From Sclerodactyla briareus (Eukaryota; Echinodermata; Holothuroidea; Dendrochirotida; Sclerodactylidae), in contig JAODTK010000112.1 of NCBI GenBank assembly GCA_026419785.1, positions 1-64,000 of the forward strand: a DNA stretch of 64,000 nucleotides, given 5' to 3'. Positions within the stretch are counted from its first letter, which is position 1. The number at the start of each line of letters is the position of its first letter. Shown piece by piece: positions 10,300-22,795 of the stretch. The position numbers and the translations under genes were made by a program. The notes below the pieces were generated by a model. It ran no database searches. It was not told the DNA's origin and saw only the letters and a list, made by a program, of their open reading frames with translations.

Positions 10300-12180
10300 C
10301 ACGATAATGCATGATGATGTTGGACTTGGCAAGGAGGGAATTATATGCTCCAAACCCAATACTTCACTCCAGAGTCAACAAAAAAAATTCACAGCACAAT
10401 CGACGCCTGCTCATACTAGATGCGGGAGATATCTAAGTACACTAGCTTGATGCCGGGTTCAGAGGGGAAGCATAATTGGCAGCTCAGTTGCAATGAATAA
10501 ATAATAGGATGCTGTCATGGTAACAATTCCCCAGATGTTGCAAATGTTAGTGGTCCTCTCAGTAGGGCTTGAAGGTTAAGAACAAATCACAACATCCAAG
10601 CATTTGACTGTGAATCATGGCAGCTTTGCACAACCACCAGGTATTTGAGAGTCATTATTTTTGCTATTTTGAATTTGCTATGCCTTGAAGTTAAAGCCGG
10701 ACCAATATCGCTATTTGGGTGGGGGCCTATTGAGCTGGCAGCAAGACAATAAGCAGTGGTAGGATGACCCAGCAATCAATGCACGCATCAAATGCGAGGT
10801 TGGGGGCATGTGAAGTACCAGATGAAGATGAGATCACCTCCTAAATAATAAATAGGATCTTGAAATCACTCTAAAGGCCAAGTAGAAAAAAAAAGCAGTT
10901 TCTCGTCCCCGCCTGCACGATTTTTTAGGTAATGTCAAATTTCTTTTGTTCTTTTGACAACTTCATTTCTTTTTTTTTTTGTTTTTTTCCTTTTTTTTTT
11001 TTTTTTTCCTTTTTCTTTTTTTTGTTTTTTTTTTTCAAATATGAGTTTAAAGGAAAAAGCTTACTACTAATGCCATGCGAACTATGTAAGGAACATTTTG
11101 GAGGCTTTGTGGCCAATAGGGGTATAAACTCCAGGGGAAAAAAAAGCAAAAAAAAAGCCTCATGCTCAATTCCAGAACTGCTGTACCCCGAATAAAGTAC
11201 AAAATATGGGTATTCTGGACTGTCTGAGAGCAAAAAGCCAAAAAAAAAAAAAAGCCCTCAGGCCCAAACTTTCAGCGAAGTTAGGACGAGAACATTTTTT
11301 TTTTACTTGGCCTAATAACACTGAAATTATGAATTGGCAATAAAATTACAATCAGGGGCTTTAAGGTATGTTCTCCCGGTTATAGTTCAGTTCTCCAATG
11401 AATGCCTAGTGGCCAGGCTATATTCGACCAAACAAATACTGAAAGTAGTCCGTATATTGTGATCAATGGGAATTTACATAGCATAGGACTACAGTACAAC
11501 TTGAAAGTTTTGTGTGTGGTGTTCGCCTGATCTGTAGTGATAACATACCATGAGAGTACCTATTCATATGCTGCACTACACTATGCTGCGGATGCTAATG
11601 CCAGTTCCATAGCGAAGGTTTTAAGCCACCAACCGACAACGCGACAAGTACTGCTGGCACTAGCAGCTCCTTGTGATTTCGCATAAACTGCACAACGCCG
11701 AATGTATGGAAAGTAGAATACAGTATAGGCTAGAGGTATATTCTCATGCTAGAAGGAGCAAATGAAAAGTCCAAGTACCATAAAAGCTGATACTCACCTC
11801 GAAAGGGAAAGTTCCTTGACCGGTACATAAATTGTGCCATAGCAGACAACGATAAACGCACAAAATGAAGAATACCCCAGACTGTTAAACCTTTCCGACT
11901 TTCTCGCTTGATACGGGGGCCGGGCATGAGTTTTTTTCCCTGGACTAGCCGTCCATGGCTATGCAAACTGTCGGGCGGATCCCCAGAAATGAATCAAACA
12001 TCAAATTCGTGTTAAGAACTAAATATCTGAGGGATATCCTCAAGGAATAAAACAGCGGTGCACCCCTTTGATGGGGTAAAAAAGCAGAAAATATAATTGA
12101 AATAAGCAACGTTTGAGACCTCTTTTCCCGCAATTGATAATGGAAAAATATTACGTGTCAGGTTGGTGCGAGGGTTGCCT
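10300..12180. other. Stretch without a recognised gene; T-rich and A-rich simple tracts
   Basis: A T-rich low-complexity tract fills 10966-11036, and A-runs mixed with GCC lie at 11139-11255. All open frames that cross these tracts are compositional. I recognise nothing else here. Confidence 0.5.
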
Positions 12181-12184
12181 GACG

Positions 12185-12385
12185 TTGATTTATCGCGTGT
12201 TTCCACTTCTCTCTTGGTGTGCCGCTTGAAGTTCTGTGAATCGCCTAGTGAAGGTGCTTTTACTAGGCAGCGAATGTGCGAATGTGAGAATCGCGCCAAG
12301 ACTATTTTGAGCTCGGTGTATTATAGGACGAGGTAATTGGCACGCGAAGGGGTGAATGTGCGAACGTGCGATTTCATTACAGAAT
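12185..12385 (-). repeat. Fragment related to the 13.3-kb dispersed repeat, inverted
   Basis: Read on the minus strand this contains CGCACATTCGCTGCCTAGT followed by AAAAGC. The 3' ends of the repeats at 13272-14085 and 35638-36420 have CGCATTCGAGTTGCTAGTAAAAGC and CGCATTCGCGTGCCTAGTTAAAAGC at the matching place. It also repeats GAATGTGCGAA words. It is a short, diverged third member of that family. Confidence 0.4.
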
Positions 12386-13271
12386 ATTCTGCGATGGGAG
12401 TCAAGGACAGTTTCATGGCCGATCGGCCATAAAATACTCGTGAAACTAATTGTTATCGCCAAGAATACTTCGTACCACCAAGCCACAAAAACAGACGAAA
12501 CTTGAAGCTTTATGGATACTGCATGTCCAGCCCAGGGCAAGGTCTGGATGCATACAAAAAAATGACTGGGTTTTTAGGCAAATCTGACAGAAGATATGAA
12601 TGTTGGGTAGTGTAGACCCAATTTGAAGTGAAGGGTTGTTGAATTTGTCTAGAAAGACACAAAATTCTTTATAATAAAATAAACATTATGGCAGTCCGAA
12701 GCAGGCCACAGCGACACGGCCGTGGAGTAAGGAGTGCAGGCAATGGGAAGATAAGAAGGCTGGGGGAGGGAAGCTCCCAGACGTGGGTAAAGTTTGACAT
12801 TCCTCACCACACATGAAGGCGAGAGAAGTGTCCACCTCCCCACGGCAGGCATTGTAGAATGTGTGTGTCGCGGGTTGCGCCGACAAAACCGAATTGTTTG
12901 ACCAGCCCGCGATTTATGGACCCAACCTACCTGGAGCGCCGAATGGGACACCGTATACTGAGAATTTCAGTATGTTGCTGCAAAAAAGCCTATCGTGTCA
13001 CAACATCGTGCGATTCCCTTATTTCGCCTGTTGAATAGGGGCCTACATAGTCTATGCATTTTCTATATGTGCTAATGTTCGAATAGGACGGCACAATGGA
13101 TTGTTGAATCGTTTTATAATCTGATCGGTGGGAATTTTCCACAAGGTATCGGGAATCTTCCGCACTTGGGTTAGATAGATCTACTCGGGGGAATCGACCA
13201 GCCCAGGAATGTATATTTTCTAGCTCTTCTGACTCCTCCCATGAAATAAACCAAAACTACGAAACAACGTA

Positions 13272-14085
13272 ATCCCGGAAATATGTATGCCATTGTCTAG
13301 TATAAACCATGTCACTCATGCATTGCTCTCTAAAAAGCAAAGCAGTGAATTTCACCCAGTGAAGTAGTCACTCAGCAAACCTCGAATGTAGAGTAGAATT
13401 TACACTCCAATAGAGTGAAGTATCACTCTATATGGCGAAGAATCCGCTCCAATGGAGTGAAATGCGCTATGAAATGGAGTGATGATCGCCCGTATCGTGC
13501 TCTTCTATGGAAACATGTCAGAACCACTTCGAATCCACCTAGAGAGTAAGTATGCTCCATTAATGCGCGGATTTTCTAAAATGGAGTGAAATGGAGTGAT
13601 GGATGATCACACGAACACCGCACACTTCATGGAGGGACATCACTCTTTTGTTCGGAAGAGTGTTTGCGCCCATTCTTTGGAAATTTTCCAGGGGACATAC
13701 AGGCCCATAGCCTATAGGCCTATAGGCCCATGGCCGACAGTCGTTGTCGTCAATTAGGTGGACTGCGTCTCCTATGTTTCTCTTCAATGAGGAGTTATCA
13801 TGAGGAGACATCTTGCCTAAATTGATGTGCGTTACGAGAGGCCATGTTTCTGTCTGTTTTTGCGCTAAATAGCGCTAAATAGCGCTAAATAGCCACTCAT
13901 CTAGGAACCTAGTTTCTGTGTTCCCCATGGAATTTTATGCTCGTGTCGCGATTCGCGTGCCTAGTACAAATACACCGCGCGACCCGCGACACGCGATGGG
14001 CCTTCTGGGGGAATCGCTGTCGTTTCGCTATGTGCCGCATTCGAGTTGCTAGTAAAAGCAGCTTTAGCTTGTAGATCTGTCGTAG
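13272..14085 (+). repeat. Unclassified dispersed repeat X, copy 1
   Basis: It is collinear with 35638-36420. Shared blocks in order: GTCTAGTATAA, CCATGTCACTCATGCA, ACCTCGAATGTAGAGT, GGAGTGAAATGCGC, CACTCTTTTGTT, GTGGACT, CTCTTCAATGAGGAG (AAGGAGG in copy 2), TCGCGATTCGCGTGCCTAGTA and the CTAGT-AAAAGC end. The 5' half is studded with GGAGTGA and its reverse complement TCACTCC, giving several short palindromes. Three tandem GCGCTAAATA units lie at 13863-13892 where copy 2 has one. There is no protein and no clear TIR. The class is unknown; it could be a MITE or a non-coding part of a larger element. Confidence 0.75.
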
Positions 14086-14499
14086 CAAGTATTTCGCTAT
14101 GACCGAAGAGTAGTCCACAGTCACACCGGTATGAAAAATAGGATCCTATTCTCAGAAATTCAGAACCTTCAGAAATTCATACTGCATGTGCATGCCTGGA
14201 ATAGCTGTCTAAACATGCTGTTGGTGCATTATAAGTGTGCAGTTGCCAGGAGACGGTCTTCTAGATTCTGGTGTGAGCGTTCCGTGGCCAAGGTCTTCAA
14301 GGACGATTTGGTTAGTCTTTGAGGTTGTCAGACCTTCCAGATCGGTTGAGGGAAGATTCAATTCGGGTGATAGTGAATGGCAATGGGTAGGCCTACAGCG
14401 AATATTTGTAGCAGTCATTCTCCAAATATTTTGCAAATATCATATGGCTAAACTTCTCCCAGGTTTTCTCTGCTACGAGAGTGATGAGCGGTTTGGAGT

Positions 14500-14680
14500 G
14501 GAGGGGAGGTGGGCGAGGGGAGGGGGAGGGGAAGGGGGAGGGGGAGGGTGACCTTTAACTTCATGAGGGCTGCATAAAGGCAGGCTTACCCTTAGGGGGA
14601 AAGGGGGAGGAGGAGGGGGGGGGTGACCTTTAACTCTGAGAGGGTTCATAAAGGCAGGCTTTACCCGTACTAAACTATTA
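14500..14680 (+). repeat. G-rich tandem pair
   Basis: A GGGGAGG-rich purine tract followed by GGGTGACCTTTAACT, AGGG and CATAAAGGCAGGCTT occurs twice (about 14508-14597 and 14598-14668). Both G tracts satisfy the spacing rule for a G-quadruplex. Confidence 0.75.
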
Positions 14681-14699
14681 CCACCATACCCTCAATGCC

Positions 14700-15680
14700 A
14701 TTTTGGGCTCACCAATTTTCGAGATTATTCCCAACTTTACTGACTATTGTAGCAAGTTGGCCACTTTTCGTCTTGTTTTTCCCCCCTTCCCCTTTCATTG
14801 CCCGTTTTTGAGGCCTCTCATTTCCCTCAGGGTGCGCTATCCAATTCTCATGTCTCTCGAGGAATAACACTGAAAAAGGCAGCACACATCCGCCAAGTGT
14901 CCCCTTCAAAAAATTGTTTTCCCTTTTCGCCAAATTGGGGGATTATAGCCTCCTAGCTGGATCCAATTTGCCCCTATCTGGAAGAACAAATTTGTCTGTG
15001 CAATTGCATACATTTACATGAATCTGGTTGTATTTTCATGTGTTTTCTTTCCAAAATATTGCCCTGACTTTATGATATAGGATTCATACTGTGACAGTAT
15101 GTACGAAAGTGTGTTGCTAACTTCAGCAGCATTCAGCGCAGCGCGCGCAAAACATCGTTGGTCAGACTCCAGATTTAGAGATGCTATGCTGGGTGGTGGT
15201 TAGCTTCGAAACGGGGGTGGAGTATTATACGGTATAATAATTGCTTGGGCTCAGAAGATGCGTGACGCTAAGGTCCTGGTCCATTTTGTCCAATACAGTA
15301 TTTATTTGGACGAAAAGTTAGGGCAATAACACTCAATGTGAAGTTCGACTAACTTGGGCTAGCCGCTAGGCCCTAGGCCTATTAGTTAGACTTACTCGCT
15401 ATAGCCTAACTGTAGGCCTGGGCCCAGGCTAGTACTGACTGTTGGCTGAAAAGATGAATTCCCACTAGCTTACCATTAGGCAGGAATAGGCTAAATGGCC
15501 ATGATTTATCAGAATGTGTTGCCGTGTCTACCTGGATGCATTACATTACTGTTTAGTATTAGGGGTGGGGTTAGAGTTAGCATTCCAATTCGCATATGTA
15601 TAATATCCAAATCTCTTTACCACACCTCAGGCCTACACCTAACCCTTGATCCTCACTAACACCTTCGCGCGGTGCACCCC
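14700..15680. other. Stretch without a recognised gene
   Basis: I see no coding signal here. At 15345-15440 there is a cluster of short palindromes of the type CTAGGCCCTAGGCCTA and GGCCTGGGCCCAGGC. Confidence 0.5.
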
Positions 15681-15689
15681 ATTGCTGGA

Positions 15690-15870
15690 CCACCCGCTAC
15701 CCTGAGCACCCCCACCATAGGGTCCCCCCTCAGTGGGATGTTTTCTAACTACCACTATGGTTACCATAGGCACGTTGTCTATGGCCCATCAACAGTATAT
15801 ATGGTGAAATGGTAACTGACTACAATCAGCTCATCGGCCCTTTCGGACCGATGAGATCATTAATCACTGA
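15690..15870 (+). repeat. Hairpin-terminated repeat H, copy 1
   Basis: This shares with 54212-54400 and 56068-56256 the ordered words CCCCTCAGTGG, AACCACCACTATG-like, TATGGTT, ACTGACTAC and then a terminal hairpin. Here the hairpin is CTCATCGG (15830-15837) with CCGATGAG (15848-15855). In the other two copies the arms are CTCTTC and GAAGAG, and an AACAACAAC tail follows. It looks like the 3' end of a short retroposon; no coding sequence is visible. Confidence 0.6.
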
Positions 15871-16749
15871 CGGGAACAGGTTTCGCTTCGGAATATGTTG
15901 ATAGTTTCCGCGTGACATAGCGAAATGTGGTTAAAAAATAAGTCCTACTTAGGACGGACATCGGCAATTTGGTTCTGGAATGATCGCTTATTCAACTCCT
16001 TATACCTACAGTGTTTGAAACACTGTGTGAAGGTAGCATATAGGGGTTCAAACAAAATGATATGCTTTATGACTCTTCTCTCGCCGTGTGTAACCTAAAT
16101 TGATCGATGAAGGGTTCGCGAGTTCAAAGAACGAATGGAATAAAACATGGAAATTCGTTGACGTTACACAGTGATTTAGATGGAAATGCCATTTTAGAAT
16201 AAAAATTACGGGTAATTTGAAGTAACAGAATATTTGTGTACAACCATGAAGAACACAACTTTCTGCTTTCCATGCTGTGTGACTAGTTTATAGCAATTCT
16301 GTTAAGTATCCGGAACCATTTGAGAAACAGGTACAAAAAAGGTATTTTATGCCTCTTTTAGTGGCTTTCAGGGCGCACGTGCACTTTCCGAAGGCGACTT
16401 TCAGAAAGGTTTCAATATGTACAATCTTATCGTTCAATCACATGTTTACTTTGTCCGTTTCAGTGCCTAATTGCCTAATTAGGGGTTGTATTAAGAAATT
16501 AGATGTTCACGAAGTACTACCCAGCAGTTACATGAGCCTAAAGATAATTTTTGACCATCACTTATTGTTCGTGTCTGAAGGGGATATGGCTTGGTATTGG
16601 ACATGACAACATAACTTTTGTCCATATTGTTTTCATCCTGGATGAACCGAGCTTTTGAATAATAAAGATAGACATAGTATTTTGAAAGGTACCATGTAGT
16701 GAATATTCCTCACTGAGATACAAGATTTTCAAACTAGATAATATTTAAT

Positions 16750-17148
16750 TGTTGTGAAAAACTTCCCGACTAAACCACAACGATCCAACTCCAAAAAGCA
16801 GCTTGGAGAATAATCAAATTAGTGCAATATGGCTCAGAATTCTACTTCTGCAGAAATCTGCGCTCCGCGCCAGTGGCGCGGGCTCCAATAATTACGAATT
16901 GGGGCAAGCAAGGCTCGTACGTCGAAACCCAGTAATCAGTTGAAGATAAATATGTTAATTTTTGTGAAAAATTCCCACTAAACCACAACGATCCAACTCC
17001 AAAAAGCAGCTTGGAGAATAATCAAATTAGTGCAATATGGCTCAGAATTCTACTTCTGCAGAAATCTGCGCTCCGCGCCAGTGGCGCTGGCTCCAAGAAT
17101 TACGAATTGGGGCAAGCAAGGCTCGTACGTAGAACCCAGTAATCAGTT
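16750..17148 (+). repeat. 208-bp near-identical direct duplication
   Basis: Copy 1 is about 16750-16942 and copy 2 about 16958-17148, offset 208. They share GTGCAATATGGCTCAGAATT, TGCGCTCCGCGCCAGTGGCG and the end AACCCAGTAATCAGTTGA with only a few differences, so the event is recent or is an assembly duplicate. Looser relatives of the GCGCTCCGC word occur at 17528 and 19131. Confidence 0.9.
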
Positions 17149-17149
17149 G

Positions 17150-19900
17150 ACATTCTCTGAATGGTAGATCTGGCAAATTGATCAAGTCATATATGTTTCC
17201 ATATTCAGATGAAGACAATGTTTAATTTCTTCGGGAAATTACAACTGGGCCTACACAACTTGAAAAACAGAACATCCTTTAGATTTTGGCTCCGTACGTG
17301 CCAGCCCTGTTAGCATTTTGGGTTCAGACTTGTGGTATGTACGGAACCGTAAGCGGGAAAATTCAATTAACGCGGAAACCAATAAACGGCCGTTAGATCA
17401 AGCTTTTTCTGAAACCATTTGGGCAAAGACCTAAATATATCCAGAAAGATTTCCTGTACTTAGGAGGCGTAGTTTTGCTGATTCTAGGCTACATTGGTGT
17501 GAAAATTTCCACGCTTGCGTTATAGTTGGCGCGCTCCGCTATGAAAGGTGTCGGAGGCATACTAACGTCTTACTGTAATCACAGCAGCTGTTTTTCTGCC
17601 CGACCTCATCAAACTTACACAAATATTAAGCAACTATCACTAGACATACAATTTTAATAGGGCAGCCCCTTACAATAATTTGGGTGCCAATTCGCAGGAT
17701 ACATGAAAATTAACAATAGGGGAAATTGGGCAGAGAAATGTCAAAAGCAACAATTACCCGATTTTTCTACTGAGTGCCGATCTTTCACGTACAATTTTTT
17801 TTTTAAACGTACATTTGCGAAAAATAGGAGAATCGGGCTATTTCTTCTACCCGAGCAAGTTAGGAAGGTCCTGCACACCAATAAGTCAAAAGCTATAAAT
17901 TTGTATAACACATCAATTTTTATGGATTTTCACTGCTTTGACGCCAACCTGTCGGCAACTATAATTTATGAACGATATGCTTCACACTTGCATATCGTTC
18001 CCAAGAGTGTCACCATCTGCAAGGTGCAGTTGCGCCACTATGGGCATGGGCGCCAGGGGGCACGTGGCCCCCTTGAAAACCATGTTCCCCCCCACATGCC
18101 CCCGAAAAAAAAATGAGATGTGTGATGTCCCGAAAAATATTCTATAGTCAGTAGGCCTATTCGACTATTCGCAGTTGATATAGATTTGCCTATTTTCTTT
18201 TCGTGTCACGAGAAAGGCAGTCATTGTGCCATTTGCCTCGATGCACTAAAAAGTGTACAAATTTTTGCTTCGTGCGTGTATAGCGGTGGAATTCGTCTCG
18301 TTGCTCTCATGTCATTTCCGCAAAGTTTATGGGAAGTTTCTGCCACATTGGCCCCCTAGCTTATACAACAACATTCCCGTTGGCCTTGGAAACTACAATC
18401 AACCTCATTTTTGTTATGACTAAACCCTTTAACTAGCGGTCCATTTCTTCCTTCCTCGACCACGAGCTATTTGGAACTGCAGTAGCCTAGGCTATCAGAC
18501 ATGCCTGAATTTTTAACAAATGTTTCCTCCAGAAAGCTTCGCGCATGCTCGGAAGTTCCCTGCTCTCTTGTAGGCGTTTATATATCATGGTTGAGACAGT
18601 ATAGAGCTGAGGCTTGGCCAATGTCCTAAATATTTGCTGAGAACATGATTTTTTTAAAGATGGCTCTTGGCTCAGTTGGGTTTTTTGTGTTTCTAGTCGG
18701 AACTTTGTAGCTCCCCCCTCCCCCAATCGTCAGACCCTAGCTACGTCCTTTCGAAACATACTTCCGGAGCACGAGTTTCAAAAAGGTTTCAATATGATTA
18801 ACCCGAAGTTCAGTCGTTTCCGTGCTATTGATTCAACCTACAGAGGGGGCAAATAGTCTAAAACGGGCTCTTTAATACGCCTATTCACCGTTACAACAGT
18901 TATGAATTGATAATGAATATTGTGCTGAAGCATTCGTGATCTACGGTGCGTACCCCCAGGCATATGCGAACAGGCTCTGCTAATTTCGACAGGTATAACA
19001 AACTCGTCCGAATTTCAATCCGATGACCATGCAGAACACACCGACAGCAACAGTTGACAACCACAGCAAATTTGGTAAAAATTCCCCGAATTTATGATAT
19101 TTCGCATGTCACTTTTGCACATATGTCTGTGCTTCGCGCCATTCTTAATGCTTGAGTGGATATCAACTCAGCGGACGCATATCCTACTCAGTGTGACTCT
19201 GACTTCTCTATTTGAGTAATGTTCATGGCATTTTCATACCACAGTTTTGTAACTGGAGCTCTGACGGTGTTTAGATTTGCTCTAGCTGTAACGGGCAGAA
19301 TGAAGTTGGCTATTTTATGATTGGTTAACAAGTTTTACCAATATAGGCAAACGATGGACGAGGCATACTCTCGAACTTCCTCGAGGAACACCTATACCTA
19401 ATATTTTTACCGAAGATGCTGCAACATTCGGTTTCATCTGTAAGGCTTTTTTTTCGGTATGAAGGAGGGACCTCGCGGTTTGCGATTTGATGTAATTGTG
19501 AATGATTGATAGTGAATTAAGATTGGATCGTTTCGCCGTTCCGCAGCCATGGAGTTCAGTTCCCGATCAACAGAGCAGTGCCAAGTACGTTAATGAAATG
19601 CACTAAAATAATTCCAGGGATATTTGCCTCTGTAATTACTCAACAAATGATCTCGGCAGGTCACCTGTACCCCTACGGTCTCCGACAAAAGAAATATAGC
19701 GAAACTGACAATAAGCTACAAGTCTCTCCAATCGTGACTGATGAATTGAAACCCCCCTCCTCCATTTAAATATTCTAGCTTTCGCGGGTCCGCTATTTCT
19801 CACTCAGCATCGAAAGGGGGTCGTGGTTGTTTGAATTACTCTTGCTGGAGTTTGTAGTCAACATATCGGACCTTTTTGACTGAACGGTGCACTGACAAAA
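17150..19900. other. Stretch without a recognised gene
   Basis: Only an inverted GGGGGC/GCCCCC word pair (about 18054-18071) stands out. The 137-codon open frame at 17703-18116 runs into that G/C-rich repeat and has no family resemblance, so I do not call it. Confidence 0.5.
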
Positions 19901-19914
19901 TAAATTGGTTCGCT

Positions 19915-20215
19915 CGACTAACAAAGGTTAGTCTATCTGGTGCCTCGTTCGACTAACTTTTGACTAACAATACGTTAGTCTATTTAGCTAGACTGACCTA
20001 TGTTAGTCAAGCGCATTAGTCAATATAGCTAGACTAACCTATGGTTAGTCGGCGTGTTAGTCCAGCTAGCTAGACTAACCTTTTCCAAGGCTAGACTAAC
20101 TTACGACTAAGTTTTGGGTTAGTCTAGCTGGTGTCTTTTTCGACTAACTTAGGACTCACGGTTAGTCCAGGTAGCTTGACTAATTCGCTTGACTAACATA
20201 TGACTAGGTTATGAG
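19915..20215. repeat. GACTAAC / GTTAGTC inverted-word array
   Basis: In about 300 bases I count eight GACTAAC and seven of the reverse complement GTTAGTC, many flanked by TAGCTAGA or CTAGCT. The two orientations alternate, so adjacent words can pair as hairpins. Units are irregular and diverged. Confidence 0.85.
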
Positions 20216-20879
20216 CGATGTAATTAGATAGTTGAAATAACACTTTCTTCAGTTGGAAGCAGCCTATGGCATGGTTATCCGTTGCCGGTAGCTGCCGGTG
20301 GCAGTTCAGATAGTCAAACAGATAGTCAAACACAAGAAGGTTCAATTGACTTCCAAGATATTCATTCAACAGGAGACGTCACGGACTGAATGTTATATGT
20401 CATGGAATGAATGTTATATAGCACACTCCTAGGAAATATTGGATAGAAACATAACAGAAACGAACTATATATAAAACTGTGTGAGAAGACTAAAATCGCA
20501 AATAATCTTAATTCCAACTCCATTTATGCTAGAGACAATGGCTAATTTCTTAACACCCAAGCATGCTTTAACCCATTCAACAATCCTCTCATCTTAAGGG
20601 AATGATAATGCAGCGTATGTGCCGTTACAAAAGACAAGGTGAAAAGCATTGAACACATTGAGGAGAGGAATGTTCTTTGTAACAGTCGAAACTACCCGAA
20701 GATGTGGACGGTTTACAAAATAAAAGAAGTAAAAACAGTTGACACGTTGCAATGGGAATTACAGAATAAAATAAAAACTATGAATACATGTTTTAATCAA
20801 AGAGTATAGGCAGGAAGATATCGACGAATTAATTTAACACTTCAGTCACTTTAAATGATGTACCAACTAAACGTTTGAA

Positions 20880-21530
20880 GACAAACGTAACGTGGCTAAG
20901 ACAAAGGAGATGGTGATAGACTTCCGTAATCCAATCGAATAGTGTGGTAATTAAATGCTGTACAGTTGAGCGGGTGGATATCTATAAATATATCGGCGTT
21001 GTTATTGATACTCGTCTTGTTTGTTCTGATCATATAGACTACTTTTTTTGTTGAAATTGCATGAAATCGAGATGTAGGCCTACTGTTTGTGTATGATGAA
21101 TAAGCTTCAGATGAATAGACCATCCTGCATTGAACTACAACTCTATTATCTGTGGTATTTGGCATTAACCTGTTGTCTCGGGGAGGAAATGCAAGAAAAA
21201 AGGTACTGACCGCATCGATAGGGTCATCAAACGAGCAGGTGGCATAATTGGTTATAAAAGTCATTCCGCCATTCGGGATATATCCTATCAGAGGCTCTTG
21301 CAAGCGAAGCTTGAAGAAATCATCAATGACGAGAAAAACAACAACAACAACTTCGTAATTGTTTCGTTGAAGCATTAATCCCCAGAAATAGTAGGATGAG
21401 ACTGGCTCTTGCCAGAACAAACAGATACCCATCATCATTCGTACCGCATTGCATGAATTGCCACAACTCAGGTATACGTTGATACTCATCTTGGTGTCAT
21501 TTGGTATTTTTCTGTCTGTTGTCATGGTTA
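20880..21530 (+). mobile_element. Non-LTR retrotransposon, 3' end of reverse-transcriptase ORF (degenerate)
   Basis: On the plus strand broken frames give KTKEMVIDF (20897-20923), then VDIYKYIGVVIDTRLV, then DRIDRVIKRAGGIIGYKS and SYQRLLQAKLEEIINDE, ending with a short R/L-rich segment. This order (KTKEMV-DF, YKYLG--ID, RL-RIVK-AG-I-G) is the conserved C-terminal part of RT proteins of CR1/L2-type LINEs found in many animals. Several indels and stops separate the pieces. A 209-codon open frame on the opposite strand over the same bases is its shadow. Confidence 0.75.
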
Positions 21531-21865
21531 TTGTTGTCTGTCCACTGTGGCAATATGTGAACCCAATTTTTGTTTATAGTTTTCTTCCGTAACGTTTAAT
21601 GTCATCATCCTATCCGCGATTATGTTGTTATATGTTTCATTCATTGATTATTTATTTATCAACCTCGACACACGAAGAAGAAATACAATGCTACACAGAC
21701 CTAAACTCAAATGACATATAAGAGAAGCTTGGATATATCGAGTTAAAAGGTACAACTAACATCAGCTTCATCTGGATAGGTTTCATAACTTTGGGTGAAA
21801 AATGAGAGATCTGACAGAAATCTAAATGACCTCACCCACTGGACTGGATGGTAAAAATCAGGTAT

Positions 21866-21955
21866 ATATAATATATATATATATATATATTTAATATATA
21901 TATATAGATATATATATATCATATAAATATATATCTATATATATCTATATATAGA
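21866..21955. repeat. (TA)n tract abutting the Penelope-like 3' end
   Basis: AT/TA dinucleotides with occasional TAGATA and TATCTA variants run up to the first base of the Penelope-like sequence. Confidence 0.9.
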
Positions 21956-22795
21956 CAAGAGGCACAAAAGTGTAAACAACAATGCTACGTAAATGATAGG
22001 CTGGATCTCGAATGAGAATGCAACGCGTATTGAGGTAGGAAAATTTGATTAAAACAGCCGATATTTTTTTGGATCAGAGCTTTCGGACAATACTAGTCCT
22101 TCGTCAGTGCGTGAACCACAGACGTGATAACTCAAGAGAAAAGACGCTGAGACTTTATAAAGGCCTAGGAACAATGGTGGGGTGAGGCTAACTTATTGTT
22201 TCGGCTGATCGACAGGGGATAATTCCCTTTGTGATTATCCCGGGAGAGGCCAAATTGCGCCTCAGTGATTGACAGAAGATATGCCTCAACAGGATTATAC
22301 TACTGAGGCCAATTTCGCGCCTTGGTGATTGACAAGAGGCAAAATAGGGAGGGGGTGCCGTTGGTTAGCATTATCTCTTTTGTGATGGTAGGTCGTTCCG
22401 AATGCTCAGACCAAATGGTGTATTCGTTTCCAGGTTCAATTCCCAGTAATTTTCTTCGCCTTTGCGGGATTTTAGTGACCAATTTGGTCATGTCGATGCC
22501 AACACTGTCAGGTTTTCAATGGAGTTACTGACCATTTGAAATGGTTTAGCAACCGGCCTGCTCATTTTTTGGTCTTGATGGCTGACCGTGTTGGTTCATT
22601 CGCTCCCTCAGGGTGTTTTTTGTTTCCCCGATGTACTGACTCCGCAGAGGTTACAGTAACTTAGGTTAGACTAGGTTCTTCGAGACGCAAATCATATCCT
22701 GTTGAATCGGAAATATACGGGATGTCTGGAAACTTTTGAAACAAGTTGTGCGATCGACAAGTTGCACGTTTTGCACGTGCAAGTGTGGCACGTTT
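21956..22795 (-). mobile_element. Penelope-like element copy A, 5'-truncated, GIY-YIG end plus 3' UTR
   Basis: On the minus strand pieces read RIFPIQQD, then CNLCGVSTSGKQKTP (a frame slip away from the QYIGET-type GIY-YIG core), then RRRKLLGIEPGNEYTIWSEHS. The copy at 39.9-41.5 kb has RIFPIQQD, QYIGETKNT and KRRKLLGIAPENDYTF at the same places. The 3' UTR of about 450 bases also matches and ends in GTGCCTCTTG (minus strand) directly against the TA tract. Penelope-like elements encode an RT joined to a GIY-YIG endonuclease. Both sides of this copy are TA tracts, consistent with insertion into a TA microsatellite. Confidence 0.8.
22079..22107 (-). ncRNA. Hammerhead-like core in Penelope-like 3' UTR
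   Basis: On the minus strand CTGACGA is followed by A, then GGAC, a 7-base loop, GTCC and GAAAGC. This resembles the hammerhead order CUGANGA, stem II, GAAA, except for the extra A before the stem. Penelope-like elements are known to carry hammerhead motifs. I could not pair stems I and III, so activity is doubtful. Confidence 0.35.

Noticed and set aside
14237-14551. 104-codon open frame with Gly-rich end
   Set aside because: The glycine tail comes from the G-rich tract; the rest has no family resemblance.
15345-15440. Palindromic GGCCTA/TAGGCC words as an origin or binding array
   Set aside because: Short isolated palindromes with no regular spacing; such words are scattered through the whole window.
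17703-18116. 137-codon plus-strand open frame
   Set aside because: Its end runs into a G/C-rich repeat with an A-run, and composition and motifs do not suggest a gene.
20896-21525. 209-codon minus-strand open frame, the longest in the window
   Set aside because: It is the antisense shadow of a degenerate LINE reverse transcriptase read on the plus strand.
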